Counted from the stretch's first letter, positions 21,961 through 33,941 are shown. The stretch: DNA of 64,000 bases from Lathyrus oleraceus (GCF_024323335.1 NC_066585.1:344477846-344541845), one strand, 5' to 3'. Numbers and translations: made by a program. Notes: a model not told the origin generated them from the letters alone.

Positions 21961-23609
21961 TTCATCACAATCTTTCATTTTCAAGTACAAAATCTCTTCA
22001 TCGGGAAAATCATACTACACTGACTGATAATCTTCAATTGGTTGGTGAGCCAAATGGTCAACCAAGATACTACCTTTGATCGCTTTCTGAGATCGATATT
22101 CCATATCATACTCTGACAACAACATCTACCAACGGGCAATCCTCCACGTTAAAGCAGGCTTCTCAAATATATACTTGATCGGATCCATTTTGGATATCAA
22201 CCAAGTGGTACGATTCAACATATACTGACGCAGACGCTTAGCAGCCCAAGCCAATGCGCAACAAGTCTTCTCAAGCATAGAATATCGAGTCTCACAATCG
22301 GTGAACTTCTTACTGAGGTAGTAAATTGCAAATTCTTTCTTTCCAGTCTCATCTTGCTGACCAAGAACACAACCCATACTATCTTCGAGTACAGTCAAAT
22401 ACATGATCAACAATCTTCCTTCAACAAGTGGGGACAAAATCGGAGGTTCAAGAAAATATTCTTTAATACTGTCAAAAGCTTTCTGGAAGTCTTCGGTCCA
22501 ATAACAAGACTGATCTTTCCTAAGAAGCTTGAATATAGGTGTACATGTGGCAGTCACGTGGGAAATGAATATGGAAATATAATTCAAGCGGCCGAGAAAG
22601 CCTCTGACTTGCTTCTCAGTTTTGCGCGCCGACATCTCTTGTATTGCTTTGACCTTGGTAGGATAAACTTCAATACCCTTCTCGCTGACAATAAAGCCCA
22701 ATAACTTACCAGAACAAATACCAAAAGTACACTTATTGGGATTCAAGCAGAGTTTAACAAATGCTCAACATGTTCCTCTTCATCAATTGATTTAGTAATC
22801 ATGTCATCGACATAAACTTCAATCTCTTTATGCATCATATCATGAAAAAGAGTAGTCATTGCTCTCTGGTAAGTCGCACCAACATTCTTTAGACCGAAAG
22901 GCATCACTCTATAAAAAAATGTTCCTCAGGGTGTAATGAATGTGGTCTTCTCCATATCTTCGGGTGCCATCTTGATCTGATTATATCCGGAAAATCCATC
23001 CATAAACGAAAAGACTTTGAATTTAGCAGTATTGTCTAGCAATATATCAATGTGTGGAAGAAGGAAATCATCTTTCGGTAGTCAACACACATGCGGAGTT
23101 TTCCATCTTTCTTAGGTACAGGCACAATATTGGCCACCCATTGCGGATACTCTGCGGTCACAAGGAAACCCGCATCAATCTGCTTCTGCACTTCCTCTTT
23201 GATCTTCATAGCCATATCAGGATGCGTTCTTCTCAACTTCTGCTTGACTGCCGGGCATTCTTGTTTTAACGGTAATCTATGCTCCACAATCTCAGAATCC
23301 AAACCAGGCATGTCTTGATAGGACCAAGCAAACACATCTGAATACTCTCGCAGATGATCAATCAACCCCTTCTTGACATCTGGACACAGTCGAGACCCAA
23401 TCTTGACTCCCTTCACATCATCTTTGGAACCCAAGCTGACTAGCTCAATCTGCTCTTCAAACGGCTGAATAATTGTTTCATCTTGCTCAAGAAGACTAGT
23501 CAATTCATCACTTACTTCTACATCACTTTCCTCCCCGGCCTCAAACACAGGGAATTCAAAATTTGGAGAAGGAGAAAGATCATAGTATTCAACGGGGTTA
23601 GAAACCAAC
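21961..23609 (-). pseudogene. RT and first RNase H of element B
   Basis: The exon begins right after the intron acceptor with VSNPVEYYDLSPSPNFEFPV, an acidic linker, then RT (VANIVPVPKKDGK, CVDYR). A deletion of about 20 bases near 23080 removes the DLNKASP segment and shifts the frame. The YVDD active-site codons are present at 22803-22814. A second deletion near 22755 removes part of the thumb before LNPNKCTFG. The RNase H follows (LIMYLTVLEDSMGCVLGQ, CCALAWAAKRLRQYML). A TAG near 22126 (Gln of RWQML) ends the main frame. In a living element RT copies the RNA and RNase H degrades it. Confidence 0.87.
22803..22814 (-). other. RT active-site YVDD codons, element B
   Basis: The minus strand reads TAT GTC GAT GAC. 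The site is intact although the surrounding frame is broken. Confidence 0.85.
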
Positions 23610-23861
23610 CTGCATAATGATTTTATATTTTGATTTTAGAGAAGTCAATTTATGACCAAATATTATGCATATGGACAATTATATTGTTTATTAATGTTTT
23701 TTGTGATTACCATTTTCAGAATACAGCAAAAACTAAAAACAAACATCAAAGATGTGGATGAATAACATTAATTTTATTAATGATCAATTTAAAATGCTCA
23801 AACAATGTTCACTTCTCCCTTAGGCATAGGAGAATGATTTTTAAAATATAAAAGCAATTAC
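23610..23861 (-). other. Intron between pro and RT, element B (252 bases)
   Basis: Donor GTAATT (minus, from 23861) and acceptor ATGCAG ending at 23610. E has the same donor and acceptor words. An intron here is known for pea Ogre elements. It contains stops in all frames, so splicing is needed for a gag-pro-pol protein. Confidence 0.8.
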
Positions 23862-24724
23862 TTAGATCAATGCAAAATTACAGAAATATCAACAACAGTC
23901 CAATTGTTGCACGTCTTTCCATGCATAACAAAGTTTGTGCAGTCTTCCTCTTCGCTATCCTCTAGCACAACAACTAAGTGTTGTTCATTGCCATGAATGA
24001 ACCCTTCGCTATGGAAGATGAGTTGCATATCTTCAGATCTTGCAATTGATGAGCCTTTCTGGAACCCCAAACCGGTTCTGCCCTTGTTGTCGGAGACCTC
24101 TACCATGTGACCCCACTGATCAACAGTACCTTCTTCAACAATCTTCCTAGCATCTTTCAACGAGGACATAGGGGTCCCAACTCTCTTCTCAGCAGCAATA
24201 GATAAGGCTTGGAATGGAGTTCCAACCACATCCTCATCTTCAACATACGAGAAAGATGACAAATGGCTAAACAACAACGCCTTCTCTCCACCAACAATCA
24301 TAAGCTTGCCATTCTTGACAAATTTCAATTTCTGATGCAAAGTGGAGGTAACAACTCCTGCCTCATGAATCCATGGCCTTCCCAATAAACAGCTCTAGGT
24401 CGGGTGGATATCCATTACTTGAAAAGTAATCTGAAAATCACTCGGACCTATCTTAACCGGAAGGTCCACTTCACCAATTACTGTCTTGCGAGAACCAATA
24501 AAGGCTTTGACGATTATACCGATATATCTCATAGGCGCTCCTTGGTAAGATAGCTTTGACAAAGTTGACTTTGGAAGCACATTCAGCGACGACCCGGTGT
24601 CAACAAGCACATTTGAAAAATCATCTTCCTTAGAGTTCATTGAAATATGCAAATCCATGTTATGATTTCTCCCCTCCTCATGCTGTTCTCTGTGCGCTTC
24701 GGAATTCATCAAGAGAGACAACAA
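23862..24724 (-). pseudogene. Aspartic protease of element B
   Basis: Contains MDLHISMN, the active site VLVDTGSSLNVLPKS (DTG codons at 24593-24601) and SCLLGRPWIHEAGVV. A TAG at 24395-24397 replaces Tyr in HPAYSCLLG, and a TGA at 23867-23869 replaces an Arg just before the splice donor. The C-terminus has a GRTGLGFQKG stretch resembling a G-patch. In Ogre elements this protease is encoded with gag upstream of the intron and would process the polyprotein. Confidence 0.85.
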
Positions 24725-25161
24725 TGAGATTTTTGAGGGGGTTTAGAGCAGCTGCTCAACCATATTAAACTCGCTCCTCTTTATCAATCAGAGTACCTCA
24801 TCATCATCATTGGCTTTCAATTTGCTGGATTCACCAGACTTATCTTTTGAACAACCAACCGGATCTACATTAGGCACCTCCACCTTCTTACCAACAATCG
24901 TTTCTTCCTTGTTTCTAGGAACACCAGCCCAAACACTCGACCATGGTGGGTCACCTTCGTTACATCAGCAATGCTCACTACTGGACTAGTCGTAGGTAAC
25001 GGGACCTCTTGACCATTCTTTATCATTGTAGCATTGAACTAGTACGGTACCGCCTTATCAGAGGAATACGGGATTGGGCCCGCTAACCGTATTACCAACG
25101 GCGATACTGATCTTCGACTGACATTCTTATTGCTGCTGTCATATTGAATTACCATTCGCTC
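24725..25161 (-). pseudogene. Degenerate gag-pro linker of element B
   Basis: About 440 bases in the position of the low-conservation stretch between gag and the protease. No long open frame survives, and frames are interrupted by several stops. I recognise no domain. Confidence 0.55.
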
Positions 25162-25739
25162 TTATTGTTTGAAAATGGGCACTATGAGATTAACGTCGTC
25201 ATTTGCATGACGGGATTGAACAATTTGAATCATGCCTTCATCCATCAGACGTTGGATTTCCCTTTTCACTACCATACACCCTCTTGGGTTCATACTACAA
25301 ACAACACAACTATCATGGTCATGTTCAGAGTCACTCACCATACAAATATCCTTATGCATCTGCACCAAGGATCTTCATATAAACCGGACGTCATAAACAT
25401 TGAATTCTCCAGACAACCGTCTACCATATTCACTGAAGAGTTCCCATGAGCGGGCAAAGGGTTTGCTTTCACATTTGGCGCGCGGTCCTCAAAGGACACC
25501 ATACCACTCTTCATAAGCTTTTGAACCTCATACTTCAATGGATAGCAATTTTCAATATCGTGTCCGGGTGCTCCTTGATGAAAAGCACAACGGAGCTCAT
25601 GTTTATACCACCAGGGAAGTGGTTCTGGGATCTGAGGTGGGTTCCTCGGTTGAATTAAGTTCTTGAGAACTAACGAGGGATACAACTCAGCATACGACAT
25701 AGGAATTGGGTCAAAAGAGACCTTCTTCCTCTCAAAATT
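25162..25739 (-). pseudogene. C-terminal gag of element B (left of D)
   Basis: It starts at the D junction with NFERKKVSFDPIPMSYAELY, the standard Ogre gag segment, then a zinc-knuckle-like motif (Cys-x2-His-x5-His-x4-Cys in RCAFHQGAPGHDIENC), YEVQKLMKSG, and after a frame change MNPRGCMVVKREIQRLM and VNLIVPIF. Known Ogre gag carries these blocks in this order. The rest of gag is on the other side of D at 42261. Confidence 0.85.
25735..25739. repeat. Target-site duplication of D, left copy (AAATT)
   Basis: The partner at 42261-42265 is GTATT, so only three of five bases match. Removing D plus one copy restores B's gag frame. Confidence 0.55.
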
Positions 25740-26282
25740 TGTCATACCCCAAAATTTGCCTGTTAACTTTTATGATAAATTGATTCATGCATGACATTCA
25801 TTTCACATTTGCATTCATTCATTAGCATACATTGTCATATAAATTATAAATTTTAATTTATTTATTATGTGATACAGATATAAAAATAATAATGATTTTG
25901 GTTATCTGTATGATATAAATAAATTATATATATATGTAAATAAAATAGTTTTAATTTAATGATAAATAAAAATAGATTTGAATTTTAATTGTATAATTAA
26001 AATTTTAAATTAATTTTATTTGTTAAAGCTCATTAAATTATAATAACTATTTTTTATAATTTAGTGAGTCATGTTCCATTTACTCATTATTTATAAATAG
26101 TATTTATTTAGTAATTCATGTTTTTTACTTAATAAAATTTATTTATAAGAGTAACGTTTTTAAAAGCCCATAATTTATAAAATAATTTTGGTTGATATAA
26201 CTCTCATAAATTATATGGTGAGATCCTAAAATATAGGAAGGGATCCAAATATTTAGTAAGGTTAAACCCTAATCCACACCAT

Positions 26283-26290
26283 TATAAATA
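26283..26290 (+). promoter_or_regulatory. TATA box in 5' LTR of D
   Basis: TATAAATA, repeated at 40236-40243 in the 3' LTR. It is followed within about 30-60 bases by a purine-rich leader, and is the likely start region of genomic RNA. Confidence 0.6.
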
Positions 26291-27016
26291 CTTCATATGG
26301 CTGCAGCGAAAAAGAGGAGGAAAAGGAGGAGAGACACATCAGAAGAAGATACACAAGGCAAGACAGAATTAAGAAGATTCACGGGCAGGGAAAAGAGAAG
26401 CAACCATAAAGCACTCATAGCCTGAATAAGAACAACACACATACAATGAGCAAGCTAGAAGAATCAAATCCCCAGTAAGTGTTCATTATGGAATTTGCAT
26501 CCCGCATGATTACCTTGCAATACTCCTTAATTCATGCATGAATACTATTGGTTTAATATATATATTGAGATTGTATTCATGGTTTGGTGGATGTTGATAT
26601 TACTTTATTCAAGTATGCATTTGTTCTTGATATGTCATAGCATGTTGGAGAAATTCTGTTTGCACGATTAAAGAATTATATCTGCCATTTAATTATTATT
26701 ATATGAGTGTTGTTTCTAACATGATTATGTTTATTTCACATGTTGTTATTACATAATAATGATGATGATGATATAATGGTGATAATATAAATCTTTGGTT
26801 GTCTTTAACATGTATGTGTAAGGTTTGTTTTATCATTATCACTTGCAGTAAAGATAACTAATACATGAGTAAAATAATATAAGCTTCTTGATTTGTGCAT
26901 GGCTATTTTTATTATTGCATGACGATTACATATGATCTTATTTTATGTGTGTGGTTTGATATAAGATGAAGTTACAGGTTTTTTGTATTCACATGAAGGC
27001 GAATAAATAACGAATG

Positions 27017-27095
27017 GACCAATATGGCTCGTTGGTAGCTCCCCCCTCACTGCAACGTAGAGGTCCTGGGTTTGAGCCCCCGGGACCTATTTTTT
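27017..27095 (+). other. tRNA-like segment with T6 run in 5' LTR of D
   Basis: Box A-like TGGCTCGTTGGTAGC (27025-27039), box B-like GGGTTTGAGCCCC inside a nine-pair stem (GGTCCTGGG with CCCGGGACC, one T-G pair), then six T at 27090-27095, a Pol III terminator signal. The anticodon arm is not convincing, so it is a tRNA relic or a captured SINE head rather than a working tRNA. Confidence 0.55.
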
Positions 27096-28470
27096 AGCTT
27101 TTTCAGTTTTTTCACTATGTTTACTCCCTTTCCACTATAATTAATTCACCACTATTTTTCTCTTGTTAAAATAAAACCCATTAATTAATTTTCTAATTAA
27201 TATATTATATTGGTTATTTAAACTAGGATATAATTTAATCTAGTTTATTAATTAAATTTGCATATATCACTTAATTAATTAAAATGGGATATTTTGAATA
27301 ATAAAAATCTAATTATATTTTTTTTCTCTTTTCTTTTAAAATTTCTATCAATTTAGTCTAAGTTTTTTCCATAAATTCATAAAAAAAAAGGTTTCTATTA
27401 TTATAGACTAAAAATATTTTTAATTCATTCTTAAATTTAGTTTATTTATTTCATTTGTCATGAACTTTCTATGCCCTTTTAATTTTGTACTCGTTAATTA
27501 AGATTTAGATATTTTATATCCCCTTTTAAATTATGTACCCCCCATCCCGAAGCCATGTAATAGCGTAGTCTTATTTCTCGCACTTTAATTTTTCCATACT
27601 GTGAATATAACTGTCTAGATGTATGCTAATAGGATTGCATGGCAAGATAAATAATCGAACTTAGATAAATTAATTCAAGATAATATATCTGAATCCAATC
27701 ATTTCCACACTTGCACCTCTAGGGTAACCCTCTCTTTGTTGCCTTACGAAATTACGGTCATGTCCCGCGAATGTGGGGATACCCTTAGCAAAGACCCTTT
27801 CGATTAAATCATCATCATCCCTAAACAGATAAGTCATAGTCCCTTCGATCAAAAGGTCAATGTCCCTACAAGATAAATCATAGTCCCTCGAACGTTGCCG
27901 TCGAATATATGACCTTGTCCCTCGAACGTTGCCTTCGAATATATAACTTTGTCCCTTGATGACCCATCGTTGTAGCCTATGATTAAATGATGACCGTCCC
28001 TTCGAATGCTAAGGTATCCTTACAAATGTTGCCTTCAATGACCAATCGACGACCCCACGATGTCCCTTTACATCCAAAGGATAAGACTACTTACTTCTCA
28101 ATAGTAATGACAGTTTTACCCTCCTAAGGATAGGAAATACCTATAAAGACCTTGGTTAGGTATAACTCTTAAATGCTTGCTCACAGCTTAAAATACTTTT
28201 CACACCTCACACTTTTCAAAACATATTTTAGAAAATCACCACTTGATATACATTCGCACCAGAATCATCGCCGAGTTATATTTTTCTAAACATCTTTCAA
28301 AGTCAAACGAGATAAACACTTTGTATACATTCGTACAAGAATCATTACAAAGTTAAACTCTCCTTTCAAAATATTTTCTAAACACACCACATTTCTCAAA
28401 CACTTTCTCAAACAAGGAAAACATAAGTGAGTTAAGCAATTAAGAGCCCATGGATAACCATGGATACAAA

Positions 28471-28490
28471 GGGTGCTAACACCTTCCCTT
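28471..28490 (+). promoter_or_regulatory. Conserved LTR box in 5' LTR of D
   Basis: GGGTGCTAACACCTTCCCTT, about 155 bases from the LTR end. The same box occurs in the other LTR families in this window. Confidence 0.6.
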
Positions 28491-28649
28491 TGTATAATGT
28501 ACCTCCCGAACTCAAAATCTAATCAAGGTCTTTCCTGTTCTTTTTCGCCTTTCCTTATTGGATAAAAGAAAAGTCGGTGGCGACTCTTGCTATTCACAAC
28601 ATTACTTTTCAAAGCAAAAACACAAAGTCAGTTCACCGTATCACAGAAC

Positions 28650-28668
28650 TGGCGACTCTGTTGGGGAC
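28650..28668 (+). other. Primer binding site of element D
   Basis: TGGCGACTCTGTTGGGGAC starts four bases after the LTR end. B has the same site with one difference. The site of legume Ogre elements is described as matching a tRNA-Arg 3' end; that match is from memory, not checked here. Confidence 0.8.
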
Positions 28669-29379
28669 TCTTAAAAAGAGAGGTTACCTTAAAGATAAGA
28701 TCACTTATGTTTTCGAATTGTTTCTTTGTCTGATTTACTTTTAAGGCATTGTTTGGGTATTATATGCTTGAGTGAAAGATCCTACACCCGGATCTAGTGT
28801 ACCTTAGGTGAGTTGCAAGAGATCATCGCGACTGTCCGACGTATACTGGAATGGTTAAAATGATGGCTACGGTTAATGTGACACTTTGGATGTCCTGATG
28901 TTCCTCATTTTTACTTGAGGAAAAATTTGGCGTCTGCGTGGTGTCATCAAAGCATTAACCAGACCTTTATAACCCTAATTGACTCATGCTAGCCATTAGA
29001 AAGTACTGAGATAACTGACTTCGGTTCCGACTGGGGTTGGTTGATACTCGATACTACACTCTTTGAGATTGGACTTTAGGAAAATTTTGGTCAACCGCTT
29101 GGTCTTGCACTGAAGTGGACTTAAGGAAAGGTCAATGATTTGAGATCCTTCTAGAACCCAGTTACTATTCTAGGATAGGTTGAACCAACCAAACTTCAAT
29201 GGGGAGGGTACTTACCTATGGAACTCATGCAAGCCTTAAAACCTAGGAATGATTGTGGTGTGACTTGTTTGTGCTTGTTACTTACTTGACATCATAACAT
29301 CATAACATCATGACATCATGGCATTGTACTAACCATTTTGAGGACTTAGGGATTTAACTTTGCTCTGTTTTGTAGGGCT
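28669..29379 (+). other. 5' UTR of element D
   Basis: About 710 bases from primer site to ORF1, without coding sequence. It contains a short CATCATAACAT repeat near 29290-29325. A TTTTGTAG just before the ATG could be a splice acceptor, which I cannot test. Confidence 0.65.
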
Positions 29380-30708
29380 ATGGCTTCCAGGAAGACCATC
29401 CGGATCAATTTTGTAGCGACCTCTCCTCAACTCAAGGATCTAGTGTCGGAACTTCCCGATCATGCTCAGTTCATCAAGAAACATGGTTATCTCCTCAATT
29501 TAGTTACCACCGGTTTCAAGGAAGATATGATGAGAGTTCTATTCCAGTTCTTCGATCCTAAACATCATTGCTTCACCTTCCCATATTATCAGTTGGTACC
29601 CACATTAGAAGAATTTTCCAGGTTGCTTAGGATACCTATCCTTGATCAAACACCTTTCAGTGGTTTAGAAAAGATTCCGAGGTCTGAAGAGGTTGTCGCG
29701 GCTTTACACATGACAAAGTCCGACATTGAAACTAATTGGGTAACAAGAAATGAAGTTAAGGGTTTACTTGCCAAATTTCTGATAAATAAGGCCTGAGAAT
29801 TCCTAAAAGCTATGAGTGTCCACGCTTTCGAAGATGTTCTAGCATTACTAATCTATGGTTTGGTGCTATTTCCTAATCCGGATCAATTCATAGACATGAA
29901 TGCTGTTAAGATATTTCTCACTCATAACCCTGTGCCCACCTTGCTTGGAAACATTTTGCATTCCCTTCACACTCGTACTATGAAAAGGCAAGGGACTCTC
30001 ATGTGCTGCGTACCTTTATTATCTAGGTGGTTTATTTCGCACCTTCCTCAATCAATCTTGAAGAATGAGCAAAATTTGAAATGGTCTCAAAGGATAATGT
30101 CGCTCTCCCATTCAGACATCCATTGGTGTCCCCAACCCAAAGAAAATGTTATCATCATTGACCGTTGTGGAGAATTCTCTAACGTACCACTCTTGGGGAT
30201 AAAAGGAGGTATTACTTATAATCCTGCTTTAGCCCTACGTCAGTTTGGTTATGCTCGAAGAGATGGTCCACATGAAATAATTATCCAAGGCACTGTGTTT
30301 GACTATGACAACGATTCTCAAGGTCTCCGTCAAAGGTTTGTACGAGCTTGGGGCATGGTGAAAAGAAGTACTTTAGGACAGAAAAACTCTATTCCTATGG
30401 AACCTTATCTCAGATGGGTACACGCTAGAGCTCGTGAGCTTATCATGCCATATCTTGCAATCGGACCTCTGATTGTTGAACCAAAAGTTGAAGGAGGTAC
30501 CCCTCAGATCATTCCTTATCCAGATATGGTTACCAATGTTGAAGAATTGAAGAAATCTTGGATCCAGTTGAGAGAGGAAAGGGATACTTTTGAAGCTCAG
30601 TTCTATGCTGAAAGGAAGAAAGTATTAGAGCTCACCAGCCAGCTTAATGAGGAACGAAGTCTCAATGCATATCTCCGCCCAAAAAGAAGCCGTCCCTGGG
30701 AGACTTGA
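29380..30708 (+). pseudogene. ORF1 of element D
   Basis: One frame of 442 codons starting MASRKTIRINFVATSP and interrupted once by TGA at 29794-29796. Recognisable blocks are FFDPKHHCFTFPYYQLVPTL, EEFSRLLRIPI, RWFISHLPQS and LGIKGGITYNP. The last 60 or so residues (VEELKKSWIQLREERDTF onward) look coiled-coil. This extra ORF before gag is diagnostic of Ogre elements. Its function is unknown; the conserved part resembles a plant domain of unknown function also found in transposon proteins. B has a homologue at 43828-45329. Confidence 0.85.
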
Positions 30709-30877
30709 GCTTTCATTTTTTCTTGTAATGAACATTGATTAAAGAAATTATTAATAAAAGTTCCCCTTTTTGGTGGTTTACGCAAAGTTAAATTCCAAAA
30801 GTCCTTGAAAACATTTCATACATTGCATAGCATAACATAACATTGCATAACAGGTACTCTAAAGGATCAATGTTCTC
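30709..30877 (+). other. ORF1-gag spacer of D
   Basis: A 169-base A/T-rich non-coding spacer, with CATAACATAACATTGCATAA words near 30830. Confidence 0.6.
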
Positions 30878-32655
30878 ATGGTCTTCCTCTCAAACAGAAA
30901 AATGGCCCTCGAACAAACTGTCAAGGATCTCCAGGCTCAGAATGCTCAATTCCAGGAGATGATCTTGAACTTATCCAAGGGGCAGGAGGAACTGAAGACT
31001 CTATTGCTCGAGAAGAAGAAAGACAAGAAATATGTGGGTTACATTAACCCGGGAAGAAGACTTAAAGGACAGGCTCCAGGAGTCAAGATTGGAATTCCGA
31101 AGGATAAAGAAGATGAGATAGAAAATGATTCGGAAGATGAGAATGTTGATCCCTTCAACCCTGAGGACGACTATGAAAATTATGAAAATGAACAGTACTC
31201 TCCGAAAGATGATAAGTAAAAGTTGCTGGAAGAACGTATGCTTGCTATGGAGGGTCAAAAGGTGCCCGGTCTGGATTTCGAAAGCTTAGGTCTGGTCTCT
31301 GATATGGTCATTCCTCCCAAATTCACGGTCCCCGCTTTCACTAAGTATGATGGTGCGTCTTGTCCTCAGATGCATCTTAGAGCTTATGTGAGAAAGATCC
31401 AGCTGTATACCACTGATAGGAAGCTATGGATCCATTTCTTCCAAGAGAGTCTATCTGGCACACAGTTAGAGTGGTATTATCAGCTCGAGAGCTCTAACAT
31501 CCGCACCTGGACTGATTTAGCGACAACTTTCTACAAGCACTACCAGTATAATTCTGAATTAGTGCCGACTCGGCTATAGCTGCAGAATATGACTATGGGC
31601 TCTAAAGAAAGCTTCAAAGAATATACTCAAAAATGGAGAGACTTGGTTGGCAGAGTCAAACCCCCTATGACTGATCGAGAATTAGTGGACATGTTCATGG
31701 GTACACTGACTGGCCCATTCTACAGCCATCTATTGGGAAGTTCCTCATCGGGTTTCACTGAACTTATATTGACGGGTGAACGTGTTGAAAGCGGCATTCC
31801 AAGTGGAAAGATACAGGTGGCTACCTCTGCAAGCACCAAAAAGTCCTATCAGGGGAAGAATGAATCAAATGCTGTGTACAGTCAAAGGGGTCATAACAAG
31901 AAAAATCTTGACCGTACTGTTGGAGCAGTTACGATTGCAGCACCGCCATCTCAAAACTTCCAATACAGACAAGACAGGCCAAGAAGGAAGTTTACCAAGA
32001 TCAATATGACTTTAGCACAAGCACTGCAGAGTATGCTAAAACCAAATTTAATTACCCTCAGAGATCCTCCTGCAAATCCCAACACTACTTCTCCTTGTTA
32101 TAATCCCAATGCCAGGTGTGCATATCACTCTGATAGCCCCGGGCATGATACAAACGATTGTTGGTTGTTGAAGAATAAGATTAAGGATATGTTTGACGCT
32201 GGAGAAATTGAATTTGATCCTCCGGAGACTCCTAATTTCATCACTGCTCCTATGCCTAATCATGACAAGACTGTTAATGATGTGGATGACAATTCTCACA
32301 TTACTAATGCAGCAGATTTAACATCTCCTCTCCTGATCATCAAGAAGAATTTATTGCAAGCTGGTTTATTTCCAGGTTGTGCTGAAAATTGCGATCTCTG
32401 TATACTCCGACCCAATGATTGCTTGAAGTTGAGGAATGGTATTTAACGGCTGATGGATGATCGTACAATTCTCTTTGAAAAGATTCCTAAGGTGGAAAAC
32501 CCTATTAAAGAAATATCTGTGATTACTAGGTCCAAAGTTCTAGTGAAGATTACCACTACTAGAGTGCCTGTGAAGATTACTGCTGAGCCCAAGGTAGCTC
32601 CCCTAATTATTACTGCACCTGGCCACTACCGTATTCCTCAAGCAAAGCCATTTCG
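30878..32655 (+). pseudogene. gag of element D
   Basis: A single frame, starting at ATG 30878 or 30902, has stops at 31217 (TAA), 31577 (TAG) and 32444 (TAA). It has an N-terminal coiled coil (MALEQTVKDLQAQNAQF), an acidic stretch, the capsid-type gag domain (FTVPAFTKYDGASCPQMHLR to GPFYSHLLGSSSSGF), a basic region and a zinc-knuckle-like Cys-x2-His-x5-His-x4-Cys (RCAYHSDSPGHDTNDC). Near 32645-32655 a one-base change moves the frame to that of the protease. gag builds the virus-like particle in the cytoplasm. Confidence 0.87.
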
Positions 32656-33941
32656 TGGAATTATGGAGGTGATGTTTACATCCACGGCATAAAGCAAGAT
32701 GATAATTCTGCCAATCCTAATGACGTTGACATTGTTGGGACTAGTAAAATTACTCGAAATGGAAGGATCTTCTCTCCAGAAATCTCACCTCCCGCCCCTG
32801 AAACTCGAGGAAAGGGACCAGTAATCAATCCTTCTCAGTCAAAGACACCAGTCGAAGTTACTACCAAAGATGTTGCCAAGCAGGAAATGGAAGAAATGCT
32901 GAAAATCATCCGTAAGAGTGATTTTGATGTGGTAGAACAGTTGGGGCATACTCCGTCTAAAATTTCGATGTTATCCTTGCTGTTATCTTCTGAATCTCGT
33001 GCCAATGCATTGATAAAACTCTTGAAGACCGCTCATGTACCTCAGGAGACATCTGTCGATTAGTTAGAAAATTATGTTGCCAACTTGGTTGTTGATAATG
33101 GCATAGGCTTTTCTGATGCTGACCTGACACCAGCAGGAAAGAATCACAATAAATCTCTGCATATCTCCATTGAGTGTAAGGGGATCACCTTGTCTCATGT
33201 GTTGATCGACAATGGCTCTTCTTTGAATGTGCTACCAAAAGTTGTGCTCGATAAGATTGACTGTAAAAGCATTGAACTGAAACCTAGTGATGTTGTGGTG
33301 CGTGCTTACAATGGTGCGAAGAGTGTTGTCCATGGTGAAGTGGTTCTCCCTATCAAGATAGGACCTCAAGTCTTCAACACTACCTGTTACGTAATGAACA
33401 TTCGTCCTGCCTATTCCTGCTTGCTGGGACGCCCTTTGATCCATGGGGCAAGTGTTGTAGCTTCGTCTCTCCATCAAAAGCTGAGGTATCCAATAGAGGG
33501 TAAGATTGTCACTGTGTGTGGAGAAGAAGAGTATATTGTCAGTAGTGTGCATACCTTCAGATACGTCGAGATGGATGGTGAATTCTTTGAGACTCCTTCT
33601 CAGTCATTTGAAGTAGTTCCTCCGACCAGTCCTGTCCTTAAGCCAACTTCCCGTGTGCCCAAGGTTATTCGGGCTCCTCCTGCTATGATTTCTCTGAAAG
33701 ATGCTCAAACCGTGGTTGAAGATGGTGGTCGTACTGGCTGGGGTCAACTGATCGAGGTACCGTACAAGTCTGATAAATTTGGCCTGGGGTTTAGCTCTGA
33801 AAAGATAGTCAAAGATCAGATTAATGTTGTAGAAGATGCTGATAGCGATTGCGACTTGGATAGCTGGATTTTCCTAACAATTGGTGACGGACTCAATAAT
33901 TGGAAGGCTGAAGACGCTATCCCGATTTCCTTTAGTCAGGA
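32656..33941 (+). pseudogene. Aspartic protease of element D (up to splice donor)
   Basis: It resumes in a new frame with WNYGGDVYIHGIKQDDN, has a TAG at 33061-33063, then the protease: SLHISIECKGITLSHVLIDN, active site IDNGSSLN (Asp at 33208-33210), AYSCLLGRPLIHGASVV. The usual DTG/DSG is DNG, a variant I believe occurs in other plant elements; its effect is uncertain. The C-terminus contains GRTGWG and FGLGFSSEK, similar to the G-patch-like end in B. The exon ends at 33941 and the frame continues after the intron. Confidence 0.86.

Larger units (their letters stand above)
25740..28645 (+). mobile_element. 5' LTR of element D (2,906 bases)
   Basis: TG at 25740 to CA at 28645. It contains a TATA box, a tRNA-like segment, short tandem words (CCCTCGAACGTTGCC around 27880-27940) and the conserved LTR box. 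It is longer than the 3' LTR mainly because that copy lost about 327 bases. No coding capacity. Confidence 0.92.

Noticed and set aside
27017..27095. A functional tRNA gene in D's LTR
   Set aside because: Box A, box B and a terminator are visible, but no convincing anticodon arm or acceptor pairing; described only as tRNA-like.
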